Part shown: piece by piece, positions 25,345 to 33,249 of the stretch | How positions within the stretch are numbered: position 1 is the first letter of the stretch | How the letters are laid out: each line of letters opens with the position of its first letter | Source: Bacillota bacterium | GTDB taxonomy: Bacteria > Bacillota > Clostridia > Christensenellales > SZUA-584 | Length of the DNA: 64,000 nucleotides | Assembly (NCBI GenBank): GCA_023408075.1 | Contig: JAEYKW010000006.1 | Location: 124,001-188,000 of the forward strand | Direction of reading: 5' to 3' | The notes under the pieces: model-generated | Told to the model about the DNA's origin: nothing | The model's input: the letters and a program-made list of their open reading frames with translations, nothing else | Databases searched by the model: none | Program-made: the position numbers and the translations under genes

Positions 25345-26646
25345 ATGATCAAGGCGGGATTGATCGGCGGCAGGCTCTCTCACAGCATTTCGCCGCAGAT
25401 ACACGAAAAGTTCTGGCATTTGACCGGCAAGCTCGGGCAGTATAAGCTGCTTGAGATGACCGAGCGCCAGCTCGGCGAGCGGCTCCGCGAGCTGCAGGCG
25501 CAGGGGTATGCGGGCGTCAACGTGACGATTCCGCACAAAACGGCGGTGATGCGACATCTTGACGTGCTCTCCCCCGAAGCCGACGCAATCGGCGCGGTCA
25601 ACACCGTGCACTTCTTTTCGGGCAAGCGCATCGGCTACAACACCGATTACTACGGCCTAAAATCGCTTCTCGAGCAGAACGGCTTCGGCATTGCCGGTCG
25701 GCGCGTGGTGATACTCGGCTCCGGCGGTGCGGCGCGCTGCGCGCTTAGCCTCGCGAAGGACGAGCAGGCCGCCGAGGTGCTCGTCGTCAGCCGCCGCCCC
25801 GAGAATGCGGACCCAAAGCTTGATGCCGTGGGGTACGATGTGCTGGGCGGTCTTGATGCGATCGACGTGCTGATCAACTCCACACCGGCGGGGATGTTTC
25901 CGAATACAGACGACTGCCCCGTATCGGACAGCATCATTGAAAAATGCGGCTGTGTGGTAGATATGATCTACAACCCCGAGCGCACGCTGCTGCTGCAAAA
26001 GGCCGCGAAGATGGGCAAGGGCATTGCGAACGGGCTCTGGATGCTCTGCGCGCAGGCGCTTAAGGCGGAAGAGATTTGGACAGGCAAGGCGTTCGACGAG
26101 GACATCTGCCGCACGATATATGGCGGGCTCAAGTCCCCGGTGCCGCGCACCAACATTGTGCTGATCGGCATGCCGGGCAGCGGCAAGTCCACGGTCGGGC
26201 GCATACTCGCCGAGCGGCTGTTCCTGCGCTTTGCGGATACCGACGCGATGATTGAGGCGCAGCACGGGCTGATACAGACGATATTTGATACGCTTGGTGA
26301 ACCCGCGTTCCGCGAGATGGAGCTGCAAGCCGCGCGCCAAACGGCGGCGCGGCAAAACACCGTGGTTTCCACGGGCGGCGGCATTGTGCAGACCGCGCCC
26401 GCGATGGAGGCGCTCAAGGAAACGGGGCTTGTGATTTATATCGACAGGCCGCTCGACACACTGCTGGCCGAGGTGGATATATCGGGGAGGCCGCTGCTTG
26501 CGGGCGGGCGACAGCAGCTCATCACTCTGTGGGGCAGGCGGCATGCGCTGTATCAGCAGTACGCGGATCTAACCGCAGCGAACAACGGGTCTGCGCAGCA
26601 ATGCGCCGACGAAATTATACGAAAACTGGAGGAAATGAAGAAATGA
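25345..26646 (+). CDS. aroE-aroK: Shikimate dehydrogenase - shikimate kinase fusion
   Basis: Two steps on one chain. Residues 1-260: shikimate dehydrogenase with GGRLSHSISPQIHEKF, NVTIPHKTAVM, NTDYYGL and the NADP loop LGSGGAARCAL. Residues 265-433: shikimate kinase with Walker A GMPGSGKSTVG, the shikimate-binding FADTDAMIE, STGGGIVQ and ISGRPLL. The ATG at 25345 has AAGGAG five bases upstream; a GTG at 25339 overlaps it. The fusion spans both domains at full length, with no frameshift. It overlaps aroQ by four bases. Confidence 0.94.
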   Translation: MIKAGLIGGRLSHSISPQIHEKFWHLTGKLGQYKLLEMTERQLGERLRELQAQGYAGVNVTIPHKTAVMRHLDVLSPEADAIGAVNTVHFFSGKRIGYNTDYYGLKSLLEQNGFGIAGRRVVILGSGGAARCALSLAKDEQAAEVLVVSRRPENADPKLDAVGYDVLGGLDAIDVLINSTPAGMFPNTDDCPVSDSIIEKCGCVVDMIYNPERTLLLQKAAKMGKGIANGLWMLCAQALKAEEIWTGKAFDEDICRTIYGGLKSPVPRTNIVLIGMPGSGKSTVGRILAERLFLRFADTDAMIEAQHGLIQTIFDTLGEPAFREMELQAARQTAARQNTVVSTGGGIVQTAPAMEALKETGLVIYIDRPLDTLLAEVDISGRPLLAGGRQQLITLWGRRHALYQQYADLTAANNGSAQQCADEIIRKLEEMKK

Positions 26647-27077
26647 AGATACTCGTGATCAACGGGCCGAACCTCAACCTTTTGGGATCGCGCGAGCCGG
26701 ACATTTACGGCAAGCAGGACTATGCGGCGCTGCTTAAGCAGTTTGAGGATTTCGCGCAGGCGCGCAATATTACCATCGACGCGTTTCAGAGCAACAGCGA
26801 AGGCGCGCTGATCGACAAAATCCATGCGGCGGCGGGCAACTATGATGGCATCGTGATCAATCCGGGCGCGTACACGCATTACAGCATCGCGATACTCGAC
26901 GCGCTCAAGGCGGTGGATGTGCCGGCGATTGAGGTGCATTTGAGCAATATTGCCGCGCGGGAGGATTTCCGGCATAAATCCGTTACGGCGGCGGGGTGTA
27001 TCGGGCAGATTTCGGGGCTTGGGTTTGATTCGTATTTTCTCGCGATAGAGGGGCTGATGAGAAGGTCGGCCCCATGA
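26643..27077 (+). CDS. aroQ: 3-dehydroquinate dehydratase, type II
   Basis: Third shikimate step. MKILVINGPNLNLLGSREPD, then FQSNSEGALIDKIHAA, INPGAYTHYSIAILDAL and VEVHLSN-type IEVHLSN are those of the dodecameric type II enzyme; Tyr in GAYTH and His in EVHLSN are catalytic. 144 residues. ATGA overlap with aroE-aroK; an in-frame extension to 26529 lies inside that gene. Confidence 0.96.
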   Translation: MKILVINGPNLNLLGSREPDIYGKQDYAALLKQFEDFAQARNITIDAFQSNSEGALIDKIHAAAGNYDGIVINPGAYTHYSIAILDALKAVDVPAIEVHLSNIAAREDFRHKSVTAAGCIGQISGLGFDSYFLAIEGLMRRSAP

Positions 27078-27625
27078 GAAGAAACATCATCTCAATTGCT
27101 GCTCTCATAGCGCTTGATCAAGGAGTCAAGCTGCTCATCCTATTCATTTTCATTGACCAAACTATCGTACTTATCCCCGGCGTCCTTGCGTTGAAGCCGG
27201 TGATTAACACAAATCTGTCTTGGATTGCAAGCATGGCCGATTATCAGACGCCTGTCGCTCTGATGGTCTTCTTGCAGCTGGCATTCCTCGCTTTGGCAGT
27301 GTTAATGCGCAGATACTGTATTTATCTGTTGAGCAGCGCACGCAATTTGGCGGACATTTCTTTTTCTTTTTTGACCGCAGGTGTGGGCTGCTCATTCATA
27401 GATGTGGTTTTTTGGGGCGGCAGCCTAGATTTCTTGCGTTTATTTAATTGGTTCACTTTTGACGGCAAAGACGTTTTTCTCACCCTGTGTATCTTTTTTC
27501 TTATCCTGTTTCTGATCAGATATGAGAAATTCGGACACAGTCTCAGCAAAGAGGAGCGCAGGAGCCGCAGCTTTGGGCAGTGGTTAACAAAAGGATGCCC
27601 TATCATCAGAGCGTCCAAGCCTTGA
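27074..27625 (+). CDS. Divergent signal peptidase II (LspA)-like membrane protein
   Basis: 183 residues, four membrane segments. ALIALDQGVKLLI near residue 12 matches the LspA N-terminus. CSFIDVVFWGGSLDFLRLFN near 110 corresponds to the conserved NLIDR...VDF stretch, and FTFDGKDVFLTL to FNxAD; the two Asp expected for catalysis are present although the flanking consensus is eroded. It would cleave lipoprotein signals, or be a specialised paralogue. Its ATG overlaps the aroQ stop, so it is co-translated with the aromatic genes, an odd neighbour for such an enzyme. Confidence 0.7.
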   Translation: MRRNIISIAALIALDQGVKLLILFIFIDQTIVLIPGVLALKPVINTNLSWIASMADYQTPVALMVFLQLAFLALAVLMRRYCIYLLSSARNLADISFSFLTAGVGCSFIDVVFWGGSLDFLRLFNWFTFDGKDVFLTLCIFFLILFLIRYEKFGHSLSKEERRSRSFGQWLTKGCPIIRASKP

Positions 27626-27650
27626 AAGGCTTAATAGAGTAAAGTGATGA

Positions 27651-27672
27651 AATGGGCGGTCAATAGCCGCCC
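27651..27672. repeat. Dispersed palindrome, GGGCG...CGCCC(TA) family
   Basis: GGGCGGTCAATAGCCGCCC followed by TAC, after the aromatic operon. Related copies occur at 32376-32398 and 40509-40800. Confidence 0.55.
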
Positions 27673-27692
27673 TACAGTGTTACCCATAATCC

Positions 27693-27908
27693 TCATATCT
27701 TATCTTTTGCTATTTCGTCGGTCTGTCCCAAAAGATAATCAACGGAAACACCATGGAATTTTGAAAGCTTTATCAGAATCTCCGTTGGAATATCAAGATC
27801 ACCACGTTCATAGTTGCTGTAAACCCGTTGACTGCAATTTAAAACAGCCGCGATATCCTTTTGTTTTAAATCTTTATCCTCTCTCAATTCCCTGATGCGT
27901 TTGTACAT
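27693..27908 (-). CDS. XRE-family repressor, cassette 1
   Basis: 71 residues, a single helix-turn-helix domain: IRELREDKDLKQKDIAAVL, then CSQRVYSNYERGDLDIPTE. The ATG at 27908 follows GAGGTGG. It is nearly identical to the repressor at 34014. It faces away from the small gene at 28010 with two palindromes between, so it likely represses both itself and that gene. Confidence 0.9.
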   Translation of the reverse strand: MYKRIRELREDKDLKQKDIAAVLNCSQRVYSNYERGDLDIPTEILIKLSKFHGVSVDYLLGQTDEIAKDKI

Positions 27909-27934
27909 ATCAACCACCTCGCATTTATTATACG

Positions 27935-27980
27935 TAGCGGAAAATCCGCTATTGATTCTTAGCGTAAAATCCGCTAAAAT
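27935..27980. promoter_or_regulatory. Cassette 1 divergent promoter and operators
   Basis: Operator 1 is TAGCGGA-AAA-TCCGCTA (27935-27951), a perfect palindrome next to the leftward TATAAT of the repressor gene. Operator 2, TTAGCG..CGCTAA (27959-27977), overlaps the rightward -10 TAAAAT (27975-27980), whose -35 TTGATT is at 27952-27957, 17 bases away. Confidence 0.75.
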
Positions 27981-28009
27981 GATTGAAAGGCTATATGCGT
28001 GGAGGTTAC

Positions 28010-28174
28010 ATGAAAACAAATACTCAAGAAACGCTGCAACAGGAACGCGAAAAGCTCGATCAGTTGATTGAGGACGCTCTTATGCGCGGAGTGTCAATAG
28101 CGGAAGATGAAGCGATACAAACGCAAAGCCGCTTGGTGGAGCGGCTCATGGAACAGACCGAATTGATTGAATGA
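28010..28174 (+). CDS. Small Spo0E-like protein, cassette 1
   Basis: 54 residues: two helices, QQEREKLDQLIEDALMRG and IQTQSRLVERLMEQ. Length and the xSxxLxxLI-like second helix resemble Spo0E aspartyl-phosphate phosphatases, which dephosphorylate Spo0A, but the SQELD core is only partly kept (TQSRLVE). GGAGG precedes the ATG. Two close relatives lie at 29971 and 34332. Confidence 0.6.
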   Translation: MKTNTQETLQQEREKLDQLIEDALMRGVSIAEDEAIQTQSRLVERLMEQTELIE

Positions 28175-28201
28175 TAAACTACCCCTCAATTCACGCTCAC
28201 A

Positions 28202-28229
28202 TTGCCACCCACATAAATTCATGCATACA
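28202..28229 (+). promoter_or_regulatory. Decayed copy of the cassette payload promoter
   Basis: TTGCCA and CATACA 16 bases apart, embedded in sequence matching the promoter at 34576 (shared ACATAAA, ACAAATAT, GGTATT and AGGAGG). Both the -10 and the spacing are worse than in the other copies. Downstream, AGGAGGGCTTTATTCTGCG aligns with the ribosome binding site and start of the gene at 34637, but the ATG has become CTG. Confidence 0.55.
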
Positions 28230-28436
28230 AAACAAATATCGGTATTAAGGAGGGCTTTATTCTGCGTACACGCGGATACGCAAATTTGTACTTATCAGCT
28301 CATGAGAACCTCCCTTATAACTCGCAGCATTGTGCAGTAAATGATCTGGATTCTTAATAAATTAGAATTTTTATTTATATAATTGTAAATTTTATCAATA
28401 AGTATATAATAGAATTATAAGATAAGAGGTGATAAT

Positions 28437-28670
28437 ATGTTTAAAAACTCACAGCATGTTGTTCCCAACTCAAGTGGAGGTTGGAGCGTTAAAAAAAGTG
28501 GATCAAGCAAGGCTACGCAAAGCTTCGAAACGCAAAAAGAGGCTATCAGTTTTGGTAGACAAATTAGCAAGAATCAGAATGCTGAACTTATAATCCACAG
28601 AAAAGATGGAACTATCAGGGACAGTAATAGCTATGGTAATGATCCTTGCCCGCCAAAAGACAAAAAGTAG
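28437..28670 (+). CDS. DUF2188 domain protein
   Basis: 77 residues. QHVVPNSSGGWSVKKSGSSK, then ETQKEAISFGRQISKNQNAEL and the end DSNSYGNDPCPPK are the DUF2188 pattern. Function of the family is unknown. AT-rich. The next gene starts two bases after its stop, so the two are almost certainly one unit. AGAGGTG lies before the ATG. Confidence 0.85.
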   Translation: MFKNSQHVVPNSSGGWSVKKSGSSKATQSFETQKEAISFGRQISKNQNAELIIHRKDGTIRDSNSYGNDPCPPKDKK

Positions 28671-28672
28671 TC

Positions 28673-29371
28673 ATGGCTAATTACGATTACAATGTTTTCA
28701 TTAATTGCCCCTACGATCAAACATACAAAGGTCTTTTGGACGTTATCCTTTTTGTGATTGTTGTTTCAGGTTACAATCCAAGATTAGCAAAAGAAACATC
28801 AGATTCTGGTGAAAATAGGATTGATAAAATCATTCATTTAATACAAGAATCCAGATATAGTATTCATGACCTATCAAGAATGGTTTCATCGAAAACTGGT
28901 GAAATCTTCAGGTTAAATATGCCTTTAGAATTGGGAATAGATTACGGATGCCGCAAATTGCTTCCCTCTATATTCGGTGACAAAAAGTTTTTGATCCTTG
29001 ATAAAGAGCAATACAGATTTCAAAAAGCTCTATCTGATCTTTCTGGAATTGATATTAAGGCACATGATGATAATGGTGCAAAATTAATGGAGTGTGTACG
29101 CGATTGGTTTGTAGAGACTGTAGGCATACGGGCAATACCTAGCCCTGACAAGATGTTTTCTGATTATACTGATGATTTTCAACCATATTTATTAGAAAAA
29201 GCAAAAGAATTAGGATTTACTGAGTCTGATTATTTCTATAAAGTCACAATTGTTGAATATATAGACTATGTGAAGTCATGGAAAAAGGATAATACGTTAT
29301 ATTGTAAAATAGTATCTTTCACAAATGAAGAAAATAATGTGCCTGAAAAGTCACATCTCCTAGATGCTTAA
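28673..29371 (+). CDS. Conserved unknown protein of the INCPYD/NMPLELG type, possible TIR-like fold
   Basis: 232 residues. The first 150 match a family of bacterial proteins I know only as hypothetical: NVFINCPYDQTYKGLLDVI at the start, RIDKIIHLIQESRYSIHDLS, then FRLNMPLELGIDYG, and LILDKEQYRFQKALSDLSG-IDIKAHD. The alternating strands and helices, the early acidic/aromatic motif and the late Glu in PLELG resemble TIR or nucleoside-deoxyribosyltransferase folds, which would imply nucleotide binding or hydrolysis; this is inference. The last 80 residues are specific. Starts right after DUF2188, AT-rich, between two duplicated repressor cassettes. Confidence 0.7.
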   Translation: MANYDYNVFINCPYDQTYKGLLDVILFVIVVSGYNPRLAKETSDSGENRIDKIIHLIQESRYSIHDLSRMVSSKTGEIFRLNMPLELGIDYGCRKLLPSIFGDKKFLILDKEQYRFQKALSDLSGIDIKAHDDNGAKLMECVRDWFVETVGIRAIPSPDKMFSDYTDDFQPYLLEKAKELGFTESDYFYKVTIVEYIDYVKSWKKDNTLYCKIVSFTNEENNVPEKSHLLDA

Positions 29372-29497
29372 TCTAAAAGACCAACACTAGAGGTGTTCAT
29401 GATCGTCCACTAGTTTCGCAGCATGACTCAACATCACATTTCTCTGCCCTATGTCATTCCTTAGAACATCTTATCAAATCAAATGCCGCTACTTAAA

Positions 29498-29571
29498 TAT
29501 CAGCAGTTCTGGGCCATGAACCTCCCCCGCTCATACATTTGCGATTTCGAGGAATACCAAGGCGCCCGTTT
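29498..29571 (+). pseudogene. Fragment of a GyrI-like effector-binding gene
   Basis: This stretch encodes QQFWAMNLPRSY and CDFEEYQGA, and aligns at DNA level with 32204-32276 inside the intact gene at 31863 (QQLWAMNLPRSY, CDFEEYQNA). No start, no upstream part and no end are present. A remnant of a duplicated copy. Confidence 0.75.
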
Positions 29572-29578
29572 GGAAAGA

Positions 29579-29830
29579 TTATTTTTCGTCTTGCGTTAAC
29601 AAATCTTCAACGCTGATATCCAATGCTTTGGCCAAAATCATAACCTCAAAATCTTGTACCAGCCGATATTGGCCTTCGAGACGCGATAAACTTGTCGGGC
29701 TTATGTCCATCCCCAGCGTTTGCAATTTCGCGAGAAAATCCTTTTGCTTAATGTGTTTGGCGTTACGCATTGCAGCTACCTTTTTACCAATGATATTTTT
29801 ATGGCCCGGCGGGCTTTGCCTTGGCTTCAT
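29579..29830 (-). CDS. XRE-family repressor, cassette 2
   Basis: 83 residues with helix-turn-helix IKQKDFLAKLQTLGMDISPT and SLSRLEGQYRLVQDFEVM. It belongs to a different XRE branch from the repressors at 27693 and 34014 but stands in the same place, facing away from a Spo0E-like gene. The intergenic region has its own half-sites instead of TAGCGGA. Confidence 0.85.
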   Translation of the reverse strand: MKPRQSPPGHKNIIGKKVAAMRNAKHIKQKDFLAKLQTLGMDISPTSLSRLEGQYRLVQDFEVMILAKALDISVEDLLTQDEK

Positions 29831-29890
29831 TTTGCAGCAACCTTTCTCACACTTATTATTTGAATTTTATGTGAAAAAAGGTTTGATTTA

Positions 29891-29940
29891 ATGCGCAATT
29901 CGCAGTAAGATATTAAATAAACCGATATTCGCAGTAAAAT
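29891..29940. promoter_or_regulatory. Cassette 2 probable operator region
   Basis: TTCGCAGTAA occurs twice (about 29899-29908 and 29928-29937), and the first copy is also part of the inverted repeat TGCG-CAATT-CGCA. These differ from the TAGCGGA operators of cassettes 1 and 3, in step with the different repressor. Confidence 0.5.
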
Positions 29941-29970
29941 TTATCAACATTGCTGCCAATTGGAGGTCAC

Positions 29971-30165
29971 ATGAAAACAGTCTGCACAACAAATCTGCAA
30001 CAGGAACGCGAAAAGCTCGATCAGTTGATTGAAAACGCACTTATACGCGGAGTGTCAATAGCGGAAGATGAAGCGATACAAAAACAAAGCCGCTTGATAG
30101 AGCAGCTCATGGAACAGGCAGAAATGACAGAAAAAAATAACGCCTCCCCACCCTCAAGAGGTTAA
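29971..30165 (+). CDS. Small Spo0E-like protein, cassette 2
   Basis: 64 residues; QQEREKLDQLIENALIRGVS and QKQSRLIEQLMEQAE match the two other copies, with ten extra residues at the end. GGAGG precedes the ATG. Same caveat as for the copy at 28010: Spo0E kinship is suggested by size and helix pattern only. Confidence 0.6.
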   Translation: MKTVCTTNLQQEREKLDQLIENALIRGVSIAEDEAIQKQSRLIEQLMEQAEMTEKNNASPPSRG

Positions 30166-30210
30166 CTGCACTTTCAAATGCTTCTTTTTCAACCCCCGCT
30201 AATCCCCCCG

Positions 30211-30239
30211 TTGCTATCCATATAAAATTCATGTATACT
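30211..30239 (+). promoter_or_regulatory. Payload promoter of cassette 2
   Basis: TTGCTA, 17 bases, TATACT, with the family surroundings ATAAAATTCATG. It drives the lipoprotein gene at 30319. Confidence 0.6.
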
Positions 30240-30318
30240 AAACCATATAATGGCATCAACAAGGTTTTACGGTAATGGCATTTTTGGAACACAGTCATGC
30301 ACAAAATCGGAGCATATT

Positions 30319-31710
30319 ATGAAGCGCATATTTATTCCTATTTTATTTTTTATTCTGGCCTGTACTTTTGCCGCCTGTCAGGCTTCTCCTGATATTGCCC
30401 CAATTGTTGATAAGAAAGACATTCTCACTGAGCCAGAAGACCAAGCCGTATCTCCCGAACATAGTGAATACCCAAGTGTATGGAATGAGCAAATTGAGCA
30501 TGAAGGCAAAGCGCTCAATATTTTAGTTGACGCAGCTGTCGCGGCACCCGATGCCAGTATATATCCCATTCAGGAGATAAAACCGGCTGAATTCGAGCAA
30601 GAAACGGTAGACAATGTGATTCACTATTTTATTGGTGACAACAAATTATACAATCAGGATACGCCCTTTACCAAATCACAAATCGAACAAATGATTGTTG
30701 AGGCGAAAGAAAATCTCAATAGAGCTGACGATCCCGATGCGGGCTTACCCTCAAAAGAAGCTCTCGAAAATTACATCTCAAATCTTGAACAAATGTACCT
30801 GACCGCACCGGACAACACCCAAAACGATGCGATATCGACGGCTCTGCAATTTAATCCTGAAACCGGCAATAAGGCCTTATATGCTCGCAGTGATTTAGGA
30901 AAGAAAGATGCGGCTTGGATTAATGTTATCAGTTCTCCAAATGCCGATTTTCCGAGCTTATTCAGTTTTAGTGATGGCTTGCTATATCAGCCTGATACAG
31001 CGTTGTACGGGAAACAGGCGAAAGGGCTATCAACATCTGTATCCGATGCAGAGAAAATAACGGAATCGCTGTTACAGGAGCTTGGCTTTACTGACATGGT
31101 TGTTTCAAGAGTGGAAACGGGATATAACAGTAACCCTTCCGCAGATTCAATTGGAAAATTACCGCAGGGATACATTGTTTATTGCTGCCGTCAAGCCAAT
31201 GGGATTCCTGTTAAGTTGTACGAGTTAGAGCAAACTCAAGCCAGCCTTGATTACACATCAAAATGGAAGGATCAGGACATTACAGTGATGGTCGATGATA
31301 CCGGCGTCACCTCATTTTGTTTAATAAGTTACGGAAAGACTGGCCGGATTTTGCAGGGTAATGCACAGCTACTCCCATTTGCAGAGATACAAAGAATATT
31401 CAGAAAAAACATCTTTTATAAATATGCTGCTCTTGATGAGTTCCTTAGCCATATAGATGAAACACAGTATGATGAAAATATGGTCATGACCGCGTCATGT
31501 GCGATCATTATTGACAATATAGCGCTCGGATATATTACACTCCCCCAAAAAGACAATATAGAAGGGTTTATGCTTGTACCAGCTTGGTTCTTTTATGGAT
31601 ACACAGAAAACACACTAACCGATGGCACTATTGAACGTCAGTATTTGGGGAGTGGGACAGCCACATGTAAGATGATCATTAACGCTGTCGATGGAAGCAT
31701 TGTGAGCTAA
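30319..31710 (+). CDS. Large lipoprotein of unknown function (DUF6034-like)
   Basis: 463 residues. Signal MKRIFIPILFFILACTFAAC ends in a lipobox, so it is membrane-anchored outside. The body has repeats of an ADAEKITESLLQELGF type helix and VMVDDTGVTSF and SYGKTGRILQGN strands. It reminds me of the DUF6034 lipoproteins of Clostridia, which have no known role. GGAG lies 6 bases before the ATG; the in-frame extension upstream lacks a site. Payload gene of cassette 2. Confidence 0.75.
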   Translation: MKRIFIPILFFILACTFAACQASPDIAPIVDKKDILTEPEDQAVSPEHSEYPSVWNEQIEHEGKALNILVDAAVAAPDASIYPIQEIKPAEFEQETVDNVIHYFIGDNKLYNQDTPFTKSQIEQMIVEAKENLNRADDPDAGLPSKEALENYISNLEQMYLTAPDNTQNDAISTALQFNPETGNKALYARSDLGKKDAAWINVISSPNADFPSLFSFSDGLLYQPDTALYGKQAKGLSTSVSDAEKITESLLQELGFTDMVVSRVETGYNSNPSADSIGKLPQGYIVYCCRQANGIPVKLYELEQTQASLDYTSKWKDQDITVMVDDTGVTSFCLISYGKTGRILQGNAQLLPFAEIQRIFRKNIFYKYAALDEFLSHIDETQYDENMVMTASCAIIIDNIALGYITLPQKDNIEGFMLVPAWFFYGYTENTLTDGTIERQYLGSGTATCKMIINAVDGSIVS

Positions 31711-31791
31711 AAGAAATACTATTGAAATTATATGCGCGCAAATGCCCATACCCCCGGTTACTTCCGATCAAATAAATTACGCACCGCTTAA

Positions 31792-31822
31792 AACCATGAC
31801 ATATAGCTGTCATGGTTCTTTT
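31792..31822 (+). terminator. Terminator after the lipoprotein gene
   Basis: AACCATGAC (31792-31800) and GTCATGGTT (31809-31817) form a perfect 9-base stem followed by CTTTTG. Confidence 0.7.
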
Positions 31823-31862
31823 GCTATCATTGGCTTATCAATTTTTGAAAGAGGTAAGTCTT

Positions 31863-32321
31863 ATGAATTATGAAGTCGTTGAACTATCCGAGAAGACCGT
31901 CGTGGGGATGACGGCGCGCACAAACAATTTCTCGCCCGATATGGGCGCCGTGATCGGCAGCCTCTGGGGCCGTTTCTTCGGGGAGGGCGTTTACAGCGCC
32001 ATTGAACAAAAGGCAAGTGAAAAATCACTGGGCATTTATACGGATTACGCGGGAGACGAGCACGACGATTACAGCATTGTCGTCGCCTGCGAAGTGAATG
32101 CCGCCGATATCGTTCCAAGCGGCGCTGTCGTCAAAAAAATACCCGCAGGCAGATACGCGAAATTCGTGGTTCAGGGCCCGATGCAAATCGCCGTCTCTGA
32201 TTTCTGGCAGCAGCTCTGGGCCATGAATCTCCCCCGTTCGTACGTTTGCGATTTCGAGGAGTACCAAAACGCCGACGCCGAAAACGCACTGATCCATATC
32301 TATATCGGGTTAAAAGAATAG
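31863..32321 (+). CDS. GyrI-like / AraC effector-binding-domain protein
   Basis: 152 residues: YEVVELSEKTVVGMTARTNN at the start, then GIYTDYAGDEHDDYSIVVAC and IPAGRYAKFVVQGP. This stand-alone domain binds small cationic or hydrophobic molecules in the SOUL/GyrI superfamily. GAGGTAAG precedes the ATG. A broken copy of its 3-prime end lies at 29498, and the AraC regulator at 42104 carries a related domain. Confidence 0.88.
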   Translation: MNYEVVELSEKTVVGMTARTNNFSPDMGAVIGSLWGRFFGEGVYSAIEQKASEKSLGIYTDYAGDEHDDYSIVVACEVNAADIVPSGAVVKKIPAGRYAKFVVQGPMQIAVSDFWQQLWAMNLPRSYVCDFEEYQNADAENALIHIYIGLKE

Positions 32322-32368
32322 GGTGTAACGGCAGGCGGCGTCCATTGGACGTCCTCCCAAAACCACAG

Positions 32369-32400
32369 CTCACGGGCGATTACTGATCGCCCCTACGGTT
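32369..32400. repeat. Dispersed palindrome, GGGCGAT...ATCGCCC family
   Basis: GGGCGATTACTGATCGCCC then CTACGG, between the GyrI-like gene and the hydrolase gene. Same family as 27651 and the copies near 40.5-40.8 kb. Confidence 0.55.
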
Positions 32401-32463
32401 CATGAAATTATGTTAAGAACGGTATGGGCCGTCCTTTTGGTATTCACGAACTGCACTTATCCG

Positions 32464-33249
32464 TCAAAGCGATTCAAAAAATGCCCCGAGCTCCGCGTTA
32501 AACGCTTCGGGATTGTCGATATTCGCGCAATGCCCGGCATCCTGTATCACGGCAAAGCGCGAACCCGGCTCCAATGCCGACAGCCTTTTCCCCGCTTCCA
32601 GCGCAAGCAGCGTATCGTGCTCGCCGCAGAGTATAAGCAGCGGATAAGAAACGGGCGCGTCGGTATCCGCAAAAAAGCGTTCCATGCCGCCCATATACAT
32701 AAAAGACCGCCGTGTAAAGCCGCTTATCGCCTGCGTGAACAGCTCTCTGCACTCTTGCGAATACACTGCGGTGTCCACAACGTGCGCCTTGAATTTCTTC
32801 ATGGATATCAGCATATAAAAGAGCCATTTCCATATCGCTCTGCGCTGTTCTTTGCGTATGTGCGTGTTGTCCTTGTGTATTGAATACCCGCCGACAATTG
32901 TGACAGAAGCCGTCCGCTGCGGATACGCCGCAGCCACAGCCTGTGCCACGATGGACCCGAGCGACACCCCGACAATATGCGCTCTGCCGACCCCTGACGC
33001 ATCGAGTATGCCCGCAACGATATCCGGCATATGGCTCATGTCCACCCTGACCTTGCGCGGCTGGCTTTTGCCATGCGCCACCATATCTACCGCGATGACA
33101 TGAGAATCCTTCTCAAAGTGCTCAAACTGGTGCTGGAACATCGTATGGTCACCGAATGCGGGATGTAAAAAAACGATGGTCGGCTTTTCGGGGCTGCCCG
33201 CCTCCCTGTAGAAAACGTCCATGTCCTTATATGAAAACGTCTTGTTCAT
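32464..33249 (-). CDS. Alpha/beta-fold hydrolase
   Basis: 261 residues. Oxyanion region VFLHPAFGDH, nucleophile elbow GVSLGS near residue 96, acid ILCGEHD and the final His in QDAGHCANIDNPEAF give a complete triad. Substrate unknown. It overlaps the upstream PadR gene by four bases, so expression follows that regulator. Confidence 0.9.
   Translation of the reverse strand: MNKTFSYKDMDVFYREAGSPEKPTIVFLHPAFGDHTMFQHQFEHFEKDSHVIAVDMVAHGKSQPRKVRVDMSHMPDIVAGILDASGVGRAHIVGVSLGSIVAQAVAAAYPQRTASVTIVGGYSIHKDNTHIRKEQRRAIWKWLFYMLISMKKFKAHVVDTAVYSQECRELFTQAISGFTRRSFMYMGGMERFFADTDAPVSYPLLILCGEHDTLLALEAGKRLSALEPGSRFAVIQDAGHCANIDNPEAFNAELGAFFESL

Noticed and set aside
28437..29371. CBASS or Thoeris system
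   Set aside because: No cyclase, no SIR2 or established TIR signature and no third gene; only a structural resemblance is proposed.
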